From Bacteroidales bacterium (GTDB lineage Bacteria; Bacteroidota; Bacteroidia; Bacteroidales; WCHB1-69), in the NCBI GenBank assembly GCA_012519525.1, contig JAAYQB010000126.1:1-25200 (forward strand): a stretch of DNA of 25,200 bases, read 5' to 3'. A program made the translations under genes and the position numbers. Below the pieces are notes generated by a model. It saw only the letters and a program-made list of their open reading frames with translations, was not told the origin of the DNA and did no database searches. Shown here in pieces: positions 15,970 to 24,710 of the stretch; the first letter of the stretch is position 1, and every line of letters starts with the position of its first letter.

Positions 15970-18900
15970 CTACTTACTTTTTTCTATTTCAATATCTAAA
16001 GTAATCGTATCCGACAGTTCAACCTGTTGTTCGGATGTAAAATTATCGATTAATTCTAAACGATTACACAAAGTTTCGGAACAAATATAGGTTTTAAACG
16101 AATGTAAAACATTCTCCATTTCAGGATGATAAGACAAACGAACATCAATTTTATCAACCACATCAAAATCGCTTTCTTTACGAATATTTTGAATGCGATT
16201 GACCAATTCGCGTGCAATTCCTTCGTAGCGAAGTTGCTCGTCAATAGTAATATCAAGAGCAACAGTAATGGCATCTTCGTTAGCAACTATCCAACCGGGT
16301 ATATCGTCGGTAACAATTTCCACATCCGAAAGACAAATAGTAATGTTTTGATTTTCAACAGTCAGATTGATTTCTTTTTCGTTTTCAATACGGGTAATAT
16401 CATTTTGCGAAAAATTAGCAATAGCCTCTGCAATTGCTTTCATCATTTTGCCGTATTTCGGTCCCAATGTTTTGAAATTGGGTTTTATTTTCTTAACCAA
16501 AATATTATTGTCATCGCTTAGGAACTCTATTTCTTTAATATTGACTTCCGACATAATTAATTCTTTTACCGCCTCAATTTGCTGTTGTGTTTGCGGCGAA
16601 ATAATAGGAATAATAATCCGTGAAAGCGGTTGTCTTACTTTGATATTATTACGTTTACGCAACGAAAGCACCATAGACGATATTTGCTGTGCCAATTGCA
16701 TTTGTTTTTCCAAATTACTGTTGATGTGTTTTTTATCCGCTATCGGGAAATCACTCAGATGCACCGATTCAGCCTTGTTCTTTTTAGTAACGCTATTCAA
16801 ATCACGATAAAGTTGTTCGGCAAAGAAAGGTGCTATCGGTGCTATTAATTGCGACAAGACCTCTAAACAGGTATAAAGAGTTTGATAGGCGGAAATTTTG
16901 TCCTCGTTGTATTCGCCTTTCCAAAAACGCCTGCGGCTTAAACGCACATACCAATTGCTCAGGTACACATCAACAAAATATTGTATTAATCTGCCTGCTT
17001 TAGTCGGCTCATAATCTGCATAATACTCATCTACCTTGTTGATAAGTGTATTCAATTCCGACACTATCCATTGGTCAATTTCGGGACGTTGCTTTAATGG
17101 AATATCCGCTTCTTGATAAGTAAATTTATCAATATTGGCATACAAAGCAAAAAAGCTATAGGTATTGTACAAAGTTCCAAAAAATTTACGTCTTACCTCA
17201 TCAATTCCATCTATATCGAATTTCAGATTTTCCCATGGTTGTGTATTGGTAATCATATACCAACGGGTTGCATCGGGACCGTATTTTTCTAAAGTTTCAA
17301 AAGGGTCTACTGCATTTCCCAATCGTTTCGACATTTTATTTCCATTTTTATCTAAAACCAATCCATTGGAAATCACATTTTTATAAGAAACGGAATCGGA
17401 TATAATGGTTGCAATTGCATGAAGCGTAAAAAACCATCCGCGAGTTTGGTCAACTCCTTCAGCAATAAAATCAGCGGGAAAAACTTTGGAAATATCATTG
17501 CGAGGATAAAAATATTGTGCATAAGGCATAGCCCCACTATCAAACCATACATCAATTAAATCGAGTTCTCGCATCATCTTTTTCCCTGAAGGCGATACTA
17601 AAACGACATGGTCGATATAAGGACGATGTAAATCAAATTTATTATAGTCTTCCGATTGATAAGGATTTTCTTTCATAAATCCGGCGGCGACTGCTTTGTC
17701 AATTTCTTGACGTAATTGAGCTACCGATTCAATACAAATTTCTTCGCTCCCATCTTCCGTACGCCAAATAGGAAGTGGTGTTCCCCAATAACGAGTGCGT
17801 GAAAGGTTCCAATCTACCAAATTTTCCAACCAATTACCAAAGCGACCGCTTCCTGTAGATTCGGGTTTCCATCGAATGGTTTTATTCAAAGCTATCATTC
17901 GCTCTTTGACAGCCGTTGTACGAATAAACCAACTATCTAAAGGATAATATAATATGGGTTTATCGGTTCTCCAACAATGCGGATAATTGTGGGTATGTTT
18001 TTCGATTTTAAAGGCTAAATTTTGTTGCTTTAACATCACACAAATATCTATGTCCAAATTGTCTTCTTTTGCCTCCGTATCGTATTCGTTTTTGACATAA
18101 CGCCCTGCAAAATCTTTGTACAACGCTACATTAACTTGATTTTTAACAAAATCCGAATGCAAATCTTCAATACGATAAAATTTTCCTGTTTTATCTACCA
18201 TCGGTTGGCGTTTTCCATCTCTATCAATCATAAAAAGAGGCGGTACGTTTGCTTGTTTTGCCACACGGTCGTCATCGGCACCAAAAGTAGGTGCTATGTG
18301 TACAATTCCCGTTCCATCTTCGGTGGTAACATAATCGCCGGCAATGAGTCTGAAAGCTCCTTTTCCGGGATTGACCCAAGGTATTAGTTGTTCGTATTCT
18401 AAACCTAGTAATTTTTCTCCTTTGCACTCAGCTACAACTTGATATGGAATGTTTTTATCGCCCAAACGATAATCATCGAAAGAAAGATTTTTATTTTTTT
18501 CCGAAAAATAAGCCGGCAATAACGCCTTTGCCAAAATAACCATAATAGGATTGCCCGAATAAGCATTAAAAGTACGCACCAACACATAATCGATTGTCGG
18601 TCCTATAGCCAATGCGGTATTAGACGGCAAAGTCCAAGGTGTTGTCGTCCATGCTAATACATAAACATTGTCCGGCATTTCTCCCGATAATCCCCAAGGA
18701 CAAGTTTTCAGATAATTTTGTTGTTTCGACAAACGAAATTGAGCTACTACCGTAGTGTCTTTCACATCACGATAACAGCCGGGCATATTCAGTTCGTGAG
18801 AGCTAAGTCCTGTTCCTGCAGCAGGTGAATACGGTTGAATGGTGTAGCCTTTGTATAACAATCCTTTTTTATACATTTGGGCTAATAAGTACCATAATGT

Positions 18901-19377
18901 TTCAATGTATTCATTTTCAAAAGTAATATAAGGATTTTCCAAATCAACCCAATATCCCATTTTTACCGTCAAGTCGTCCCACAAGTTTTTGTATTTCATT
19001 ACCTCTTTACGGCATGCTTGATTGTATTCATCAACGGATATTTTTGTTCCTATATCTTCTTTCGTAATTCCTAAACTTTGTTCGACAGCCAACTCAATAG
19101 GAAGTCCATGCGTATCCCATCCTGCTTTACGTTCAACATAAAAGCCTTTTTGTGTTTTATATCGACAAAAAATATCTTTTATCGCCCGCGCCATTACGTG
19201 ATGAATGCCCGGTTTTCCATTGGCGGAAGGAGGTCCTTCGTAAAAAATAAAAGGAATTTTTCCTTCACGAATAGCAAGACTTTGGCGAAAAATATTGTTT
19301 TCTTCCCAATATTTTAACACATTATTGCTTAATTCAACAAGGTTAAGATTCTTATATTCAGCGTATTTATTAGTCAT
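15970..19377 (-). CDS. ileS: Isoleucyl-tRNA synthetase, type 2, with GIHH signature
   Basis: This 1135-residue class I synthetase charges tRNA-Ile. Order: N-terminal Rossmann half with GPPSANGKPGIHH (signature at residues 57-60), the CP1 editing domain (TTTPWTLPSN, GTGIVHIAPTFGADD), DVWFDSGAMPYAQ, then KMSKR (681-685), the anticodon-binding helices and a long C-terminal extension of the type 2 (eukaryote-like) form. The HIGH motif reads GIHH: first and third positions swapped relative to HxGH. In type 2 IleRS this swap has been tied to strong mupirocin resistance. The promoter at 19411-19442 and the family N-terminus support this start. Confidence 0.97.
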   Translation of the reverse strand: MTNKYAEYKNLNLVELSNNVLKYWEENNIFRQSLAIREGKIPFIFYEGPPSANGKPGIHHVMARAIKDIFCRYKTQKGFYVERKAGWDTHGLPIELAVEQSLGITKEDIGTKISVDEYNQACRKEVMKYKNLWDDLTVKMGYWVDLENPYITFENEYIETLWYLLAQMYKKGLLYKGYTIQPYSPAAGTGLSSHELNMPGCYRDVKDTTVVAQFRLSKQQNYLKTCPWGLSGEMPDNVYVLAWTTTPWTLPSNTALAIGPTIDYVLVRTFNAYSGNPIMVILAKALLPAYFSEKNKNLSFDDYRLGDKNIPYQVVAECKGEKLLGLEYEQLIPWVNPGKGAFRLIAGDYVTTEDGTGIVHIAPTFGADDDRVAKQANVPPLFMIDRDGKRQPMVDKTGKFYRIEDLHSDFVKNQVNVALYKDFAGRYVKNEYDTEAKEDNLDIDICVMLKQQNLAFKIEKHTHNYPHCWRTDKPILYYPLDSWFIRTTAVKERMIALNKTIRWKPESTGSGRFGNWLENLVDWNLSRTRYWGTPLPIWRTEDGSEEICIESVAQLRQEIDKAVAAGFMKENPYQSEDYNKFDLHRPYIDHVVLVSPSGKKMMRELDLIDVWFDSGAMPYAQYFYPRNDISKVFPADFIAEGVDQTRGWFFTLHAIATIISDSVSYKNVISNGLVLDKNGNKMSKRLGNAVDPFETLEKYGPDATRWYMITNTQPWENLKFDIDGIDEVRRKFFGTLYNTYSFFALYANIDKFTYQEADIPLKQRPEIDQWIVSELNTLINKVDEYYADYEPTKAGRLIQYFVDVYLSNWYVRLSRRRFWKGEYNEDKISAYQTLYTCLEVLSQLIAPIAPFFAEQLYRDLNSVTKKNKAESVHLSDFPIADKKHINSNLEKQMQLAQQISSMVLSLRKRNNIKVRQPLSRIIIPIISPQTQQQIEAVKELIMSEVNIKEIEFLSDDNNILVKKIKPNFKTLGPKYGKMMKAIAEAIANFSQNDITRIENEKEINLTVENQNITICLSDVEIVTDDIPGWIVANEDAITVALDITIDEQLRYEGIARELVNRIQNIRKESDFDVVDKIDVRLSYHPEMENVLHSFKTYICSETLCNRLELIDNFTSEQQVELSDTITLDIEIEKSK

Positions 19378-19410
19378 AAAAGATAATAAAATATAATTTT
19401 AATTTAGCTT

Positions 19411-19442
19411 GCAAAGGTACAAAATTATTAAAGAATAACAAA
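19411..19442 (-). promoter_or_regulatory. ileS promoter
   Basis: The minus strand has TTTG (plus 19439-19442), a 19-base spacer and TACCTTTGC (plus 19411-19419). This is a full match to the Bacteroidota -33/-7 pattern, the best promoter in the window, 33 bases ahead of the ileS start. Confidence 0.78.
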
Positions 19443-19477
19443 AATTTTTTTATGCTTTTTATTTATTAAGCTATGAT

Positions 19478-19510
19478 AAAAAAAGTCCTTACGGATAAGG
19501 ACCTTTTTTT
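19478..19510 (-). terminator. Rho-independent terminator of hppA
   Basis: A perfect 7-bp stem, GTCCTTA (19485-19491) and TAAGGAC (19496-19502), with a CGGA loop, is flanked by an A-run and a T-run. It lies just past the hppA stop codon. Because both strands have a U-tract, it could work both ways and insulate the ileS promoter. Confidence 0.9.
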
Positions 19511-19537
19511 TACAAAACCGAAAAATGTTTTTATTCA

Positions 19538-21970
19538 TTAATTGTGCAACGGAATTCTTGTTTTATAAAAAGATCTCCAAACAAAAATCAATCCTATCAA
19601 CAAGAAAACTCCTCCAATAATCATTGTGTAATCAAATCCATCGGTAGCAGCAATTTTCATTTTTATTGCAATTTCAACTGCCAATAATCCGAACAATGTT
19701 GAAAACTTGATAATCGGATTAAGAGATACGGAAGAAGTATCTTTAAACGGGTCTCCTACCGTATCGCCTACAATAACAGCATCATGCAAGTCCGTTCCTT
19801 TTTCTTTCATATCAACTTCCACGTATTTTTTAGCATTATCCCATGCACCGCCCGCATTTGCCATAAAAATTGCTTGGAACAATCCGAAAACAGCAATAGA
19901 CACCAAATAAGCAATAAAAAAGTATGGGTCGAAAAATGCGAAAGCCAATGTAAGGGTCATTAAAGCCAAGAATATATTCCACATTCCTTTTTGAGCATAC
20001 TCAGTACATATTTTTACTACAGATTTAGAGTCTTCGATATCTGCCGCCGCTTTATTTAAATTAAAGTTCTTTTTAATAAAATCAACTGCTTTATAAGCTC
20101 CTGTGGTAACCGCTTGCATAGACGAACCGCTGAACCAAAAAATAACGGCTCCGCCACAAATAAACCCAAGTATAATAGGTGCACTTGTAAGACTTAACGG
20201 ATTAAATGCTTCTACCATATTAGGAAACAGTAAGTGTTGTACATTTTCCAATAAAAGGATAATGGAAAATATCATTGTCGTAGCTCCGACTACTGCCGTT
20301 CCAATCAATACGGGTTTGGCTGTTGCTTTGAAAGTATTTCCTGCCGCATCATTGGCTTCGAGATAATGTTTTCCTTCTTCAAAATTAGGCTCAAATCCGA
20401 AATCTTTTTTAATTTCTTCGCTAATATTAGGAATTTGCTCTATTTGTGATAATTCAAAAATAGATTGAGCATTATCGGTTACAGGTCCGTAACTATCGAC
20501 AGCAATGGTAACAGGTCCCATGCAAAGGAATCCGAAAGCTACCATACCAAAAGCAAAAATAGAAGCATGCGGTCCCATGATTTCAGCAAGTCCTGCTTGA
20601 CTGATAAAATAAGCTATTGTCATTAAACCCACTATCAGCAATCCTTTCCAGAAAGCACTGAAATAACCGGCAATAAGTCCGGAAAGTATGGTCAACGAAG
20701 AACCTCCTTCTTTTGATGCCGTAACAATTTCATGCACATGAGCCGATTTAGAACTTGTAAATTTCTTTGTAAATTCCGGAATAAGAACGGCTGCAAGTGT
20801 TCCGCAACTGATAATAGCTGCCATTTTCCACCATAAGCTAGGATCATCAAGATCGCCTATTAACATATAACTCATTATAAAACAGGTTAAAATACTCAAT
20901 GTGGCAGCAATCCATATTAATCGTGTTAACGGTTGTTCAAAATCAAAAAATTTCAATCCTCTGTATTTTCTTTTCGAAATCGCTTGATTAATAAAATAAG
21001 CTACTCCGGACATAATGTCCATTAAAAAACGCATAGCAAATATCCATACGATAAGTTTTGCTTGTATATCTACGTCTTTTACTGCCAACGAAATAAAAGA
21101 AATCAAAGCCACTCCGGTAACACCATAGGTTTCGAATCCATCAGCAGTAGGTCCAACGCTATCGCCTGCATTATCGCCTGTACAGTCGGCTATTACACCG
21201 GGATTACGTGGGTCGTCTTCTTTTACTTTAAAAACTATTTTCATTAAATCGGAACCTATATCTGCGATTTTGGTAAAAATCCCTCCTGCAATACGTAAAG
21301 CCGATGCTCCTAAAGATTCGCCTATTGCAAATCCAAGGAAGCAATAACCTACGATGTCGCGAGGAACAAATAATAAGATGACGACCATCATTACCAATTC
21401 GAGCGAGATAAGAAACAAGCCTACACTCATTCCCGAACGAAGAGGAATATTGACGACATCCCACGGATTTCCTTTTAGTGCAGCAAATGCAGTTCGTGAA
21501 TTGGCAAAAGTGTTAATCCGAATTCCATACCAAGCGACAGAATAAGAACCCAGCATGCCTATAACGGAAAACAAAAGCACTAAAGCAATAACCGAAAAAC
21601 CTTCTCCTTGAAGCCCTACAAAATAATAAGCCATTAAAGCTCCTATAATAATGAAAAGATAAATTAAAAATTTCCCTTGCTGAATCAAATAGGTACTACA
21701 TGTTTTATAAATTGTACCGGCTACTTCCAACATTGATTGATGTGCAGGTAATTTTTTAATTTGATGTCTTAGAAAAAGACTGATACTTAAAGTACCTAGT
21801 ATCACAAGCGCTCCATAAAGCATCAAATACCAGCCATTTATTCCTCCAAAAAACTTAAAAGTACTTGCGTGAAGGTCGGGAATAGGCAAATCGGCTTCAC
21901 TTGCAAAAGTCAAAACGGGTAGCATTGCTAATGCTAACATTGTCATTATTTTTTTAATATCTATTCTCAT
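19538..21970 (-). CDS. hppA: Membrane-bound proton-translocating pyrophosphatase
   Basis: The 810-residue integral membrane enzyme (about 16 helices) splits pyrophosphate and pumps H+ (or Na+) outward. Signature segments are EDDPRNPGVIADCTGDNAGD, the conserved GPVTDNAQ region, and the C-terminal GDTVGDPFKDTS. At the position deciding K+ dependence the motif is GNTFKAT with Lys548; K+-dependent enzymes have Ala there, so K+-independent pumping is inferred. The N-terminus (MRIDIKKIMTMLALAMLPVLTFASEA) looks like a cleavable signal peptide, an extension lacking in most homologues. I chose Met at 21970: a longer frame from 22039 would start inside the -7 box. It ends in a strong terminator. Confidence 0.94.
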   Translation of the reverse strand: MRIDIKKIMTMLALAMLPVLTFASEADLPIPDLHASTFKFFGGINGWYLMLYGALVILGTLSISLFLRHQIKKLPAHQSMLEVAGTIYKTCSTYLIQQGKFLIYLFIIIGALMAYYFVGLQGEGFSVIALVLLFSVIGMLGSYSVAWYGIRINTFANSRTAFAALKGNPWDVVNIPLRSGMSVGLFLISLELVMMVVILLFVPRDIVGYCFLGFAIGESLGASALRIAGGIFTKIADIGSDLMKIVFKVKEDDPRNPGVIADCTGDNAGDSVGPTADGFETYGVTGVALISFISLAVKDVDIQAKLIVWIFAMRFLMDIMSGVAYFINQAISKRKYRGLKFFDFEQPLTRLIWIAATLSILTCFIMSYMLIGDLDDPSLWWKMAAIISCGTLAAVLIPEFTKKFTSSKSAHVHEIVTASKEGGSSLTILSGLIAGYFSAFWKGLLIVGLMTIAYFISQAGLAEIMGPHASIFAFGMVAFGFLCMGPVTIAVDSYGPVTDNAQSIFELSQIEQIPNISEEIKKDFGFEPNFEEGKHYLEANDAAGNTFKATAKPVLIGTAVVGATTMIFSIILLLENVQHLLFPNMVEAFNPLSLTSAPIILGFICGGAVIFWFSGSSMQAVTTGAYKAVDFIKKNFNLNKAAADIEDSKSVVKICTEYAQKGMWNIFLALMTLTLAFAFFDPYFFIAYLVSIAVFGLFQAIFMANAGGAWDNAKKYVEVDMKEKGTDLHDAVIVGDTVGDPFKDTSSVSLNPIIKFSTLFGLLAVEIAIKMKIAATDGFDYTMIIGGVFLLIGLIFVWRSFYKTRIPLHN

Positions 21971-22035
21971 ACGTTTAAATTTATATGTGTTGATTAACAA
22001 ATTATTATCGTTTAAATTGTATATAAAATAAGATT

Positions 22036-22044
22036 GCAAAGTTA
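22036..22044 (-). promoter_or_regulatory. -7 box for hppA
   Basis: The minus strand reads TAACTTTGC, about 65 bases upstream of the chosen start at 21970. Transcription from it would begin downstream of the alternative start at 22039, which argues against that start. Confidence 0.6.
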
Positions 22045-22079
22045 TACTTTTTTTTGTTTTACCATAATCAATTTTATCA

Positions 22080-23312
22080 TTATTTATTAAATATTAACAT
22101 GCTTAATTTATCTTTGGCAAACATCTCGTTAGCAAGTTCAAGTAAATCAGAGGCTGTAATGTCTTCTATTTGTTTTACGATATCGGCAATTGTATCAACC
22201 TCTTCGTACAACAGATGAGTTCGTGCAATGGATAACATTTCCGTCATATTCGATTCGTGAGCTATGTATGTTTGTCCAATAAGCTGTTGTTTAGCTCTTT
22301 GCAATTGCAATATTCCTAATTTATGCCTTTGTAATTTATCCATTTCCTTAAAAATGAGCTGAATACTTTTGTCTATTATTTTCGGGTCGGAAGCAGCATA
22401 AACAGAAAATAAACCTACATCACTTAGCGAGGCGTAAGATGATTCTATGGTATAAACATAACCGTTTTTTTCTCTGATAGCCATATTCAATAAGGAACTC
22501 GAACCGGGTCCGCCCAAAATATTATTCAACAAAACGGCTGTTTTGTTTTTAGTTTCATTGTAATGAGGCAAAACCTGCCCAATCATTACATGCGATTGCA
22601 ATCCATTGTGTTTTCTTATCCGTTGTTGTGTGCTAAAATTATTAAAAACAAGCCGATTATAGTTACGCTTATTTTCTGCTACAACACCAAGATGTTTTTG
22701 AATTAATTTGACACACTTTTTAAAGTCCACATTTCCAACTATTGCCACTACCATTTGATCGGTATGATACGTACGTTTTAAAAATGCTTTAATTTTTTCT
22801 TTATTAAAACTTTTCACACTCTTAATTGTCCCTAAAATATTGGTTCCTAATGTGTGTCCTTCGAAGACCAAGTTCTCAAATTCATCAAAAATCAATTCGG
22901 AAGGATTGTCTTTATAAGATTTTATTTCTTCTATCACTACGTCTTTTTCAACGGCTATATCTTTTTCGTGGAAGGCAGAATTAAAAACTATATCCGTCAG
23001 TATTTCAATAGCTCTATCAATATAGCTGTTCATAACCGAAGCATAAAAAAAGGTTTCTTCTTTCGTTGTATAAGCGTTCAAATCGCCTCCGACATTTTCG
23101 AGATAAGACAATACCTGATAAGTATTTCTCTTTTTTGTTCCTTTAAAAATAATATGTTCGATAAAATGAGCTAAACCGTTTTCATTTTCCAATTCATCGC
23201 GTGTTCCCGTATTAACAGCTATTCCAATATGGGTAACGGCAGATTGCACCTGCTTGTGAATAATCTTAATTCCATTGGATAACTGATGGTAATTATATGA
23301 TTCTTGATACAT
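22080..23312 (-). CDS. M16 family zinc peptidase
   Basis: The 410-residue protein is a single-unit inverzincin. HFIEH (residues 49-53) holds two zinc ligands and the catalytic Glu52. The distal ligand is Glu129 in VVIEEI, exactly 76 residues after His49 as in the family. GGDLNAYTTKEETFFYASV is also typical. The C-terminal domain (GGPGSSSLLNMAIREKNGYVYTIES) completes the clamshell half. No signal peptide is visible, so it should be cytoplasmic. Family members degrade peptides or process exported proteins. It starts 9 bases after proX and is probably co-transcribed with it. Confidence 0.93.
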   Translation of the reverse strand: MYQESYNYHQLSNGIKIIHKQVQSAVTHIGIAVNTGTRDELENENGLAHFIEHIIFKGTKKRNTYQVLSYLENVGGDLNAYTTKEETFFYASVMNSYIDRAIEILTDIVFNSAFHEKDIAVEKDVVIEEIKSYKDNPSELIFDEFENLVFEGHTLGTNILGTIKSVKSFNKEKIKAFLKRTYHTDQMVVAIVGNVDFKKCVKLIQKHLGVVAENKRNYNRLVFNNFSTQQRIRKHNGLQSHVMIGQVLPHYNETKNKTAVLLNNILGGPGSSSLLNMAIREKNGYVYTIESSYASLSDVGLFSVYAASDPKIIDKSIQLIFKEMDKLQRHKLGILQLQRAKQQLIGQTYIAHESNMTEMLSIARTHLLYEEVDTIADIVKQIEDITASDLLELANEMFAKDKLSMLIFNK

Positions 23313-23321
23313 TATGCCGTT

Positions 23322-23813
23322 CTAATATAATTTTATCCACTCGTAAGTATTGCCGCAATGCTCTAAAAATCGCACAAAATCGGAAGTGGCAATAAACAAA
23401 GAAGCTGTATTGATACAAGGATGAAAACTTAATTTTTCAGTGAAACGTAAATTTTCATCTATAAATAAATGCACATGTTTCGTCGTATCGTTAATCAATC
23501 CAAAAGGTGTTACCGAGCCGGGAGTTAACCCAAGATATTGCTGCAAACGTTTTTCGGAAGCAAAACTTAATTTCCCTTGACCTAATTGTTTTTCAATAGA
23601 ATGAATATCCATATCCTTATCACAATCGAGTATTACAAGGAAATGCTTATTTCCTTTATGATTCCTAAAAAACAAATTTTTACAGTGCTTTGCATCATGT
23701 CCCTTCCAAAATTGTTTGGCTATTTCGATGGTCGGTGCGGGAGGATGTGCTATGTATTGATAGTTTATATTCAAATTATCAAGCAATTGATATAATTTTG
23801 GGTCTCCGTTCAT
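23322..23813 (-). CDS. proX: YbaK/ProX-type trans-editing aminoacyl-tRNA deacylase
   Basis: This 163-residue stand-alone editing domain hydrolyses mischarged tRNA; the ProX branch removes Ala from tRNA-Pro. CKNLFFRN places a Lys at position 45, the key Lys of this family. GSVTPFGLIND (99-109) and FHPCINTAS (130-138) are ProX-type motifs. Length is normal. It is the first gene of a two-gene unit with the M16 peptidase. The exact substrate (Ala-tRNA-Pro versus another) is inferred from similarity only. Confidence 0.9.
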   Translation of the reverse strand: MNGDPKLYQLLDNLNINYQYIAHPPAPTIEIAKQFWKGHDAKHCKNLFFRNHKGNKHFLVILDCDKDMDIHSIEKQLGQGKLSFASEKRLQQYLGLTPGSVTPFGLINDTTKHVHLFIDENLRFTEKLSFHPCINTASLFIATSDFVRFLEHCGNTYEWIKLY

Positions 23814-23851
23814 GTGTTTTTATACCTTTTTCGTTTTATTTTTAATGATTT

Positions 23852-23860
23852 GCAAAAGTA
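23852..23860 (-). promoter_or_regulatory. -7 box for proX/M16 unit
   Basis: The minus strand reads TACTTTTGC, about 39 bases upstream of the proX start. It is the only such box near the unit. Confidence 0.6.
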
Positions 23861-24140
23861 TATAAATAATAGTAAACAAGCAATTAGCAATAAGCATTTT
23901 AATTAAAAAAACAGATTTACAATATCTTAAATTATTTAATTTTATTACAACTCTCGACTAAAAAGAAACAAATAAAAATATATTTTTCTTCCTTTGCTTA
24001 CCCCTTTTTTTTCATCTTTTTTTAATTTTTATTGATTGAGGTGATATTTTTTTATTGTTTTTTAAATTCTATTTTTTTGAAGTTTTCACTTTTAGAAAAT
24101 AGTTTTATTTTTATATTTCTTTATTACAGCATAATGAGAG

Positions 24141-24174
24141 TTTATTTATTAACAATTTTTTGTTAATAAATAAA
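24141..24174. other. Perfect 15-bp inverted repeat
   Basis: TTTATTTATTAACAA (24141-24155) and its exact complement (24160-24174) surround a TTTT loop. It lies 36 bases upstream of the -7 box for the gene at 24282. It could be a regulator site overlapping the -33 side, or an AT-rich hairpin. It lacks a distinct GC core, so it is not a standard terminator. Confidence 0.6.
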
Positions 24175-24209
24175 TTTTAAAATAAGTATTTGTATTATTA
24201 AATATTATC

Positions 24210-24218
24210 TACCTTTGT
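24210..24218 (+). promoter_or_regulatory. -7 box for right-edge small genes
   Basis: TACCTTTGT fits TAnnTTTG. Transcription would start near 24225, about 20 bases before the small ORF at 24245 and about 57 bases before the ATG at 24282. Confidence 0.5.
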
Positions 24219-24244
24219 AAAAAATAAAATTTCATAGAGATGAT

Positions 24245-24337
24245 ATGAAATTAGAAGATTTACAATCTAAAATTCCTAGTTATGGCACAGTTAAAGGTAT
24301 CAATCCTTCTAATAGTGGTTATTATAACCCTAAATAA
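24245..24337 (+). CDS. Possible 30-residue upstream ORF
   Basis: MKLEDLQSKIPSYGTVKGIN... runs 30 codons to a TAA and overlaps the first 56 bases of the gene at 24282 in another frame. Its ATG is the first in the predicted transcript. It could be a leader peptide that controls the overlapping gene, the remnant of another gene, or chance. No family is recognised. Confidence 0.25.
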   Translation: MKLEDLQSKIPSYGTVKGINPSNSGYYNPK

Positions 24338-24662
24338 TAGTTCAATAATGGCACAGAATAGCTGTTTTAAACAAGATACTATTTTTTTAGAATACAGTGA
24401 TTTTAAAATACTTGCTAATGATACATTTCATTTGGATATTGAAATTACTCAAGTAAAAAAAATCAAAGAAATAATCAAAGAAAAGAATCCTATATTTTGT
24501 TTTTATATTCAGGAGCAAAAATATATAGCGAAAGGGAATGATATTTTACAATCTTCTGTACCTGAAAATTGTAATTGTTTTTATCCAATCGATAACGAAG
24601 GGAATGTTATTTTATTTAAAAATAAATTATCTCTTATAAAAATTGAGGGTAATACATGGTAG
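24282..24662 (+). CDS. Small secreted protein of unknown function next to Rhs fragment
   Basis: This is 126 residues with a good Sec signal peptide (MAQLKVSILLIVVIITLNNSSIMAQ, cleavage before NSC). The mature part is AT-rich in coding, has Cys residues near the start (NSC) and in NCNC, and resembles no family I know. It stops 48 bases before a truncated Rhs core ORF. In polymorphic toxin loci a small AT-rich gene just before an orphan Rhs fragment is often an immunity gene, and a periplasmic location would suit that; this is inference from position only. Confidence 0.6.
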   Translation: MAQLKVSILLIVVIITLNNSSIMAQNSCFKQDTIFLEYSDFKILANDTFHLDIEITQVKKIKEIIKEKNPIFCFYIQEQKYIAKGNDILQSSVPENCNCFYPIDNEGNVILFKNKLSLIKIEGNTW

Positions 24663-24710
24663 TATCGGTAGTGTACCATTTTATGCTTTTTAAAATAAAA
24701 ACGAGAATAA

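Larger units (their letters stand above)
23814..24244. promoter_or_regulatory. AT-rich intergenic region
   Basis: No gene is visible in this very AT-rich stretch between proX and the right-edge genes. It contains the minus-strand -7 box for proX (23852-23860, TACTTTTGC), a perfect 15-bp inverted repeat (24141-24174), and a plus-strand box TACCTTTGT (24210-24218) for the gene at 24282. Confidence 0.6.

Noticed and set aside
16126..16810. Long plus-strand frames opposite ileS
   Set aside because: They are antisense shadows of a well-supported synthetase gene, with no matching family and no promoter.
21971..22039. Longer hppA start
   Set aside because: The codon lies within the predicted -7 box (22036-22044) and the extra residues do not look like a membrane protein start.
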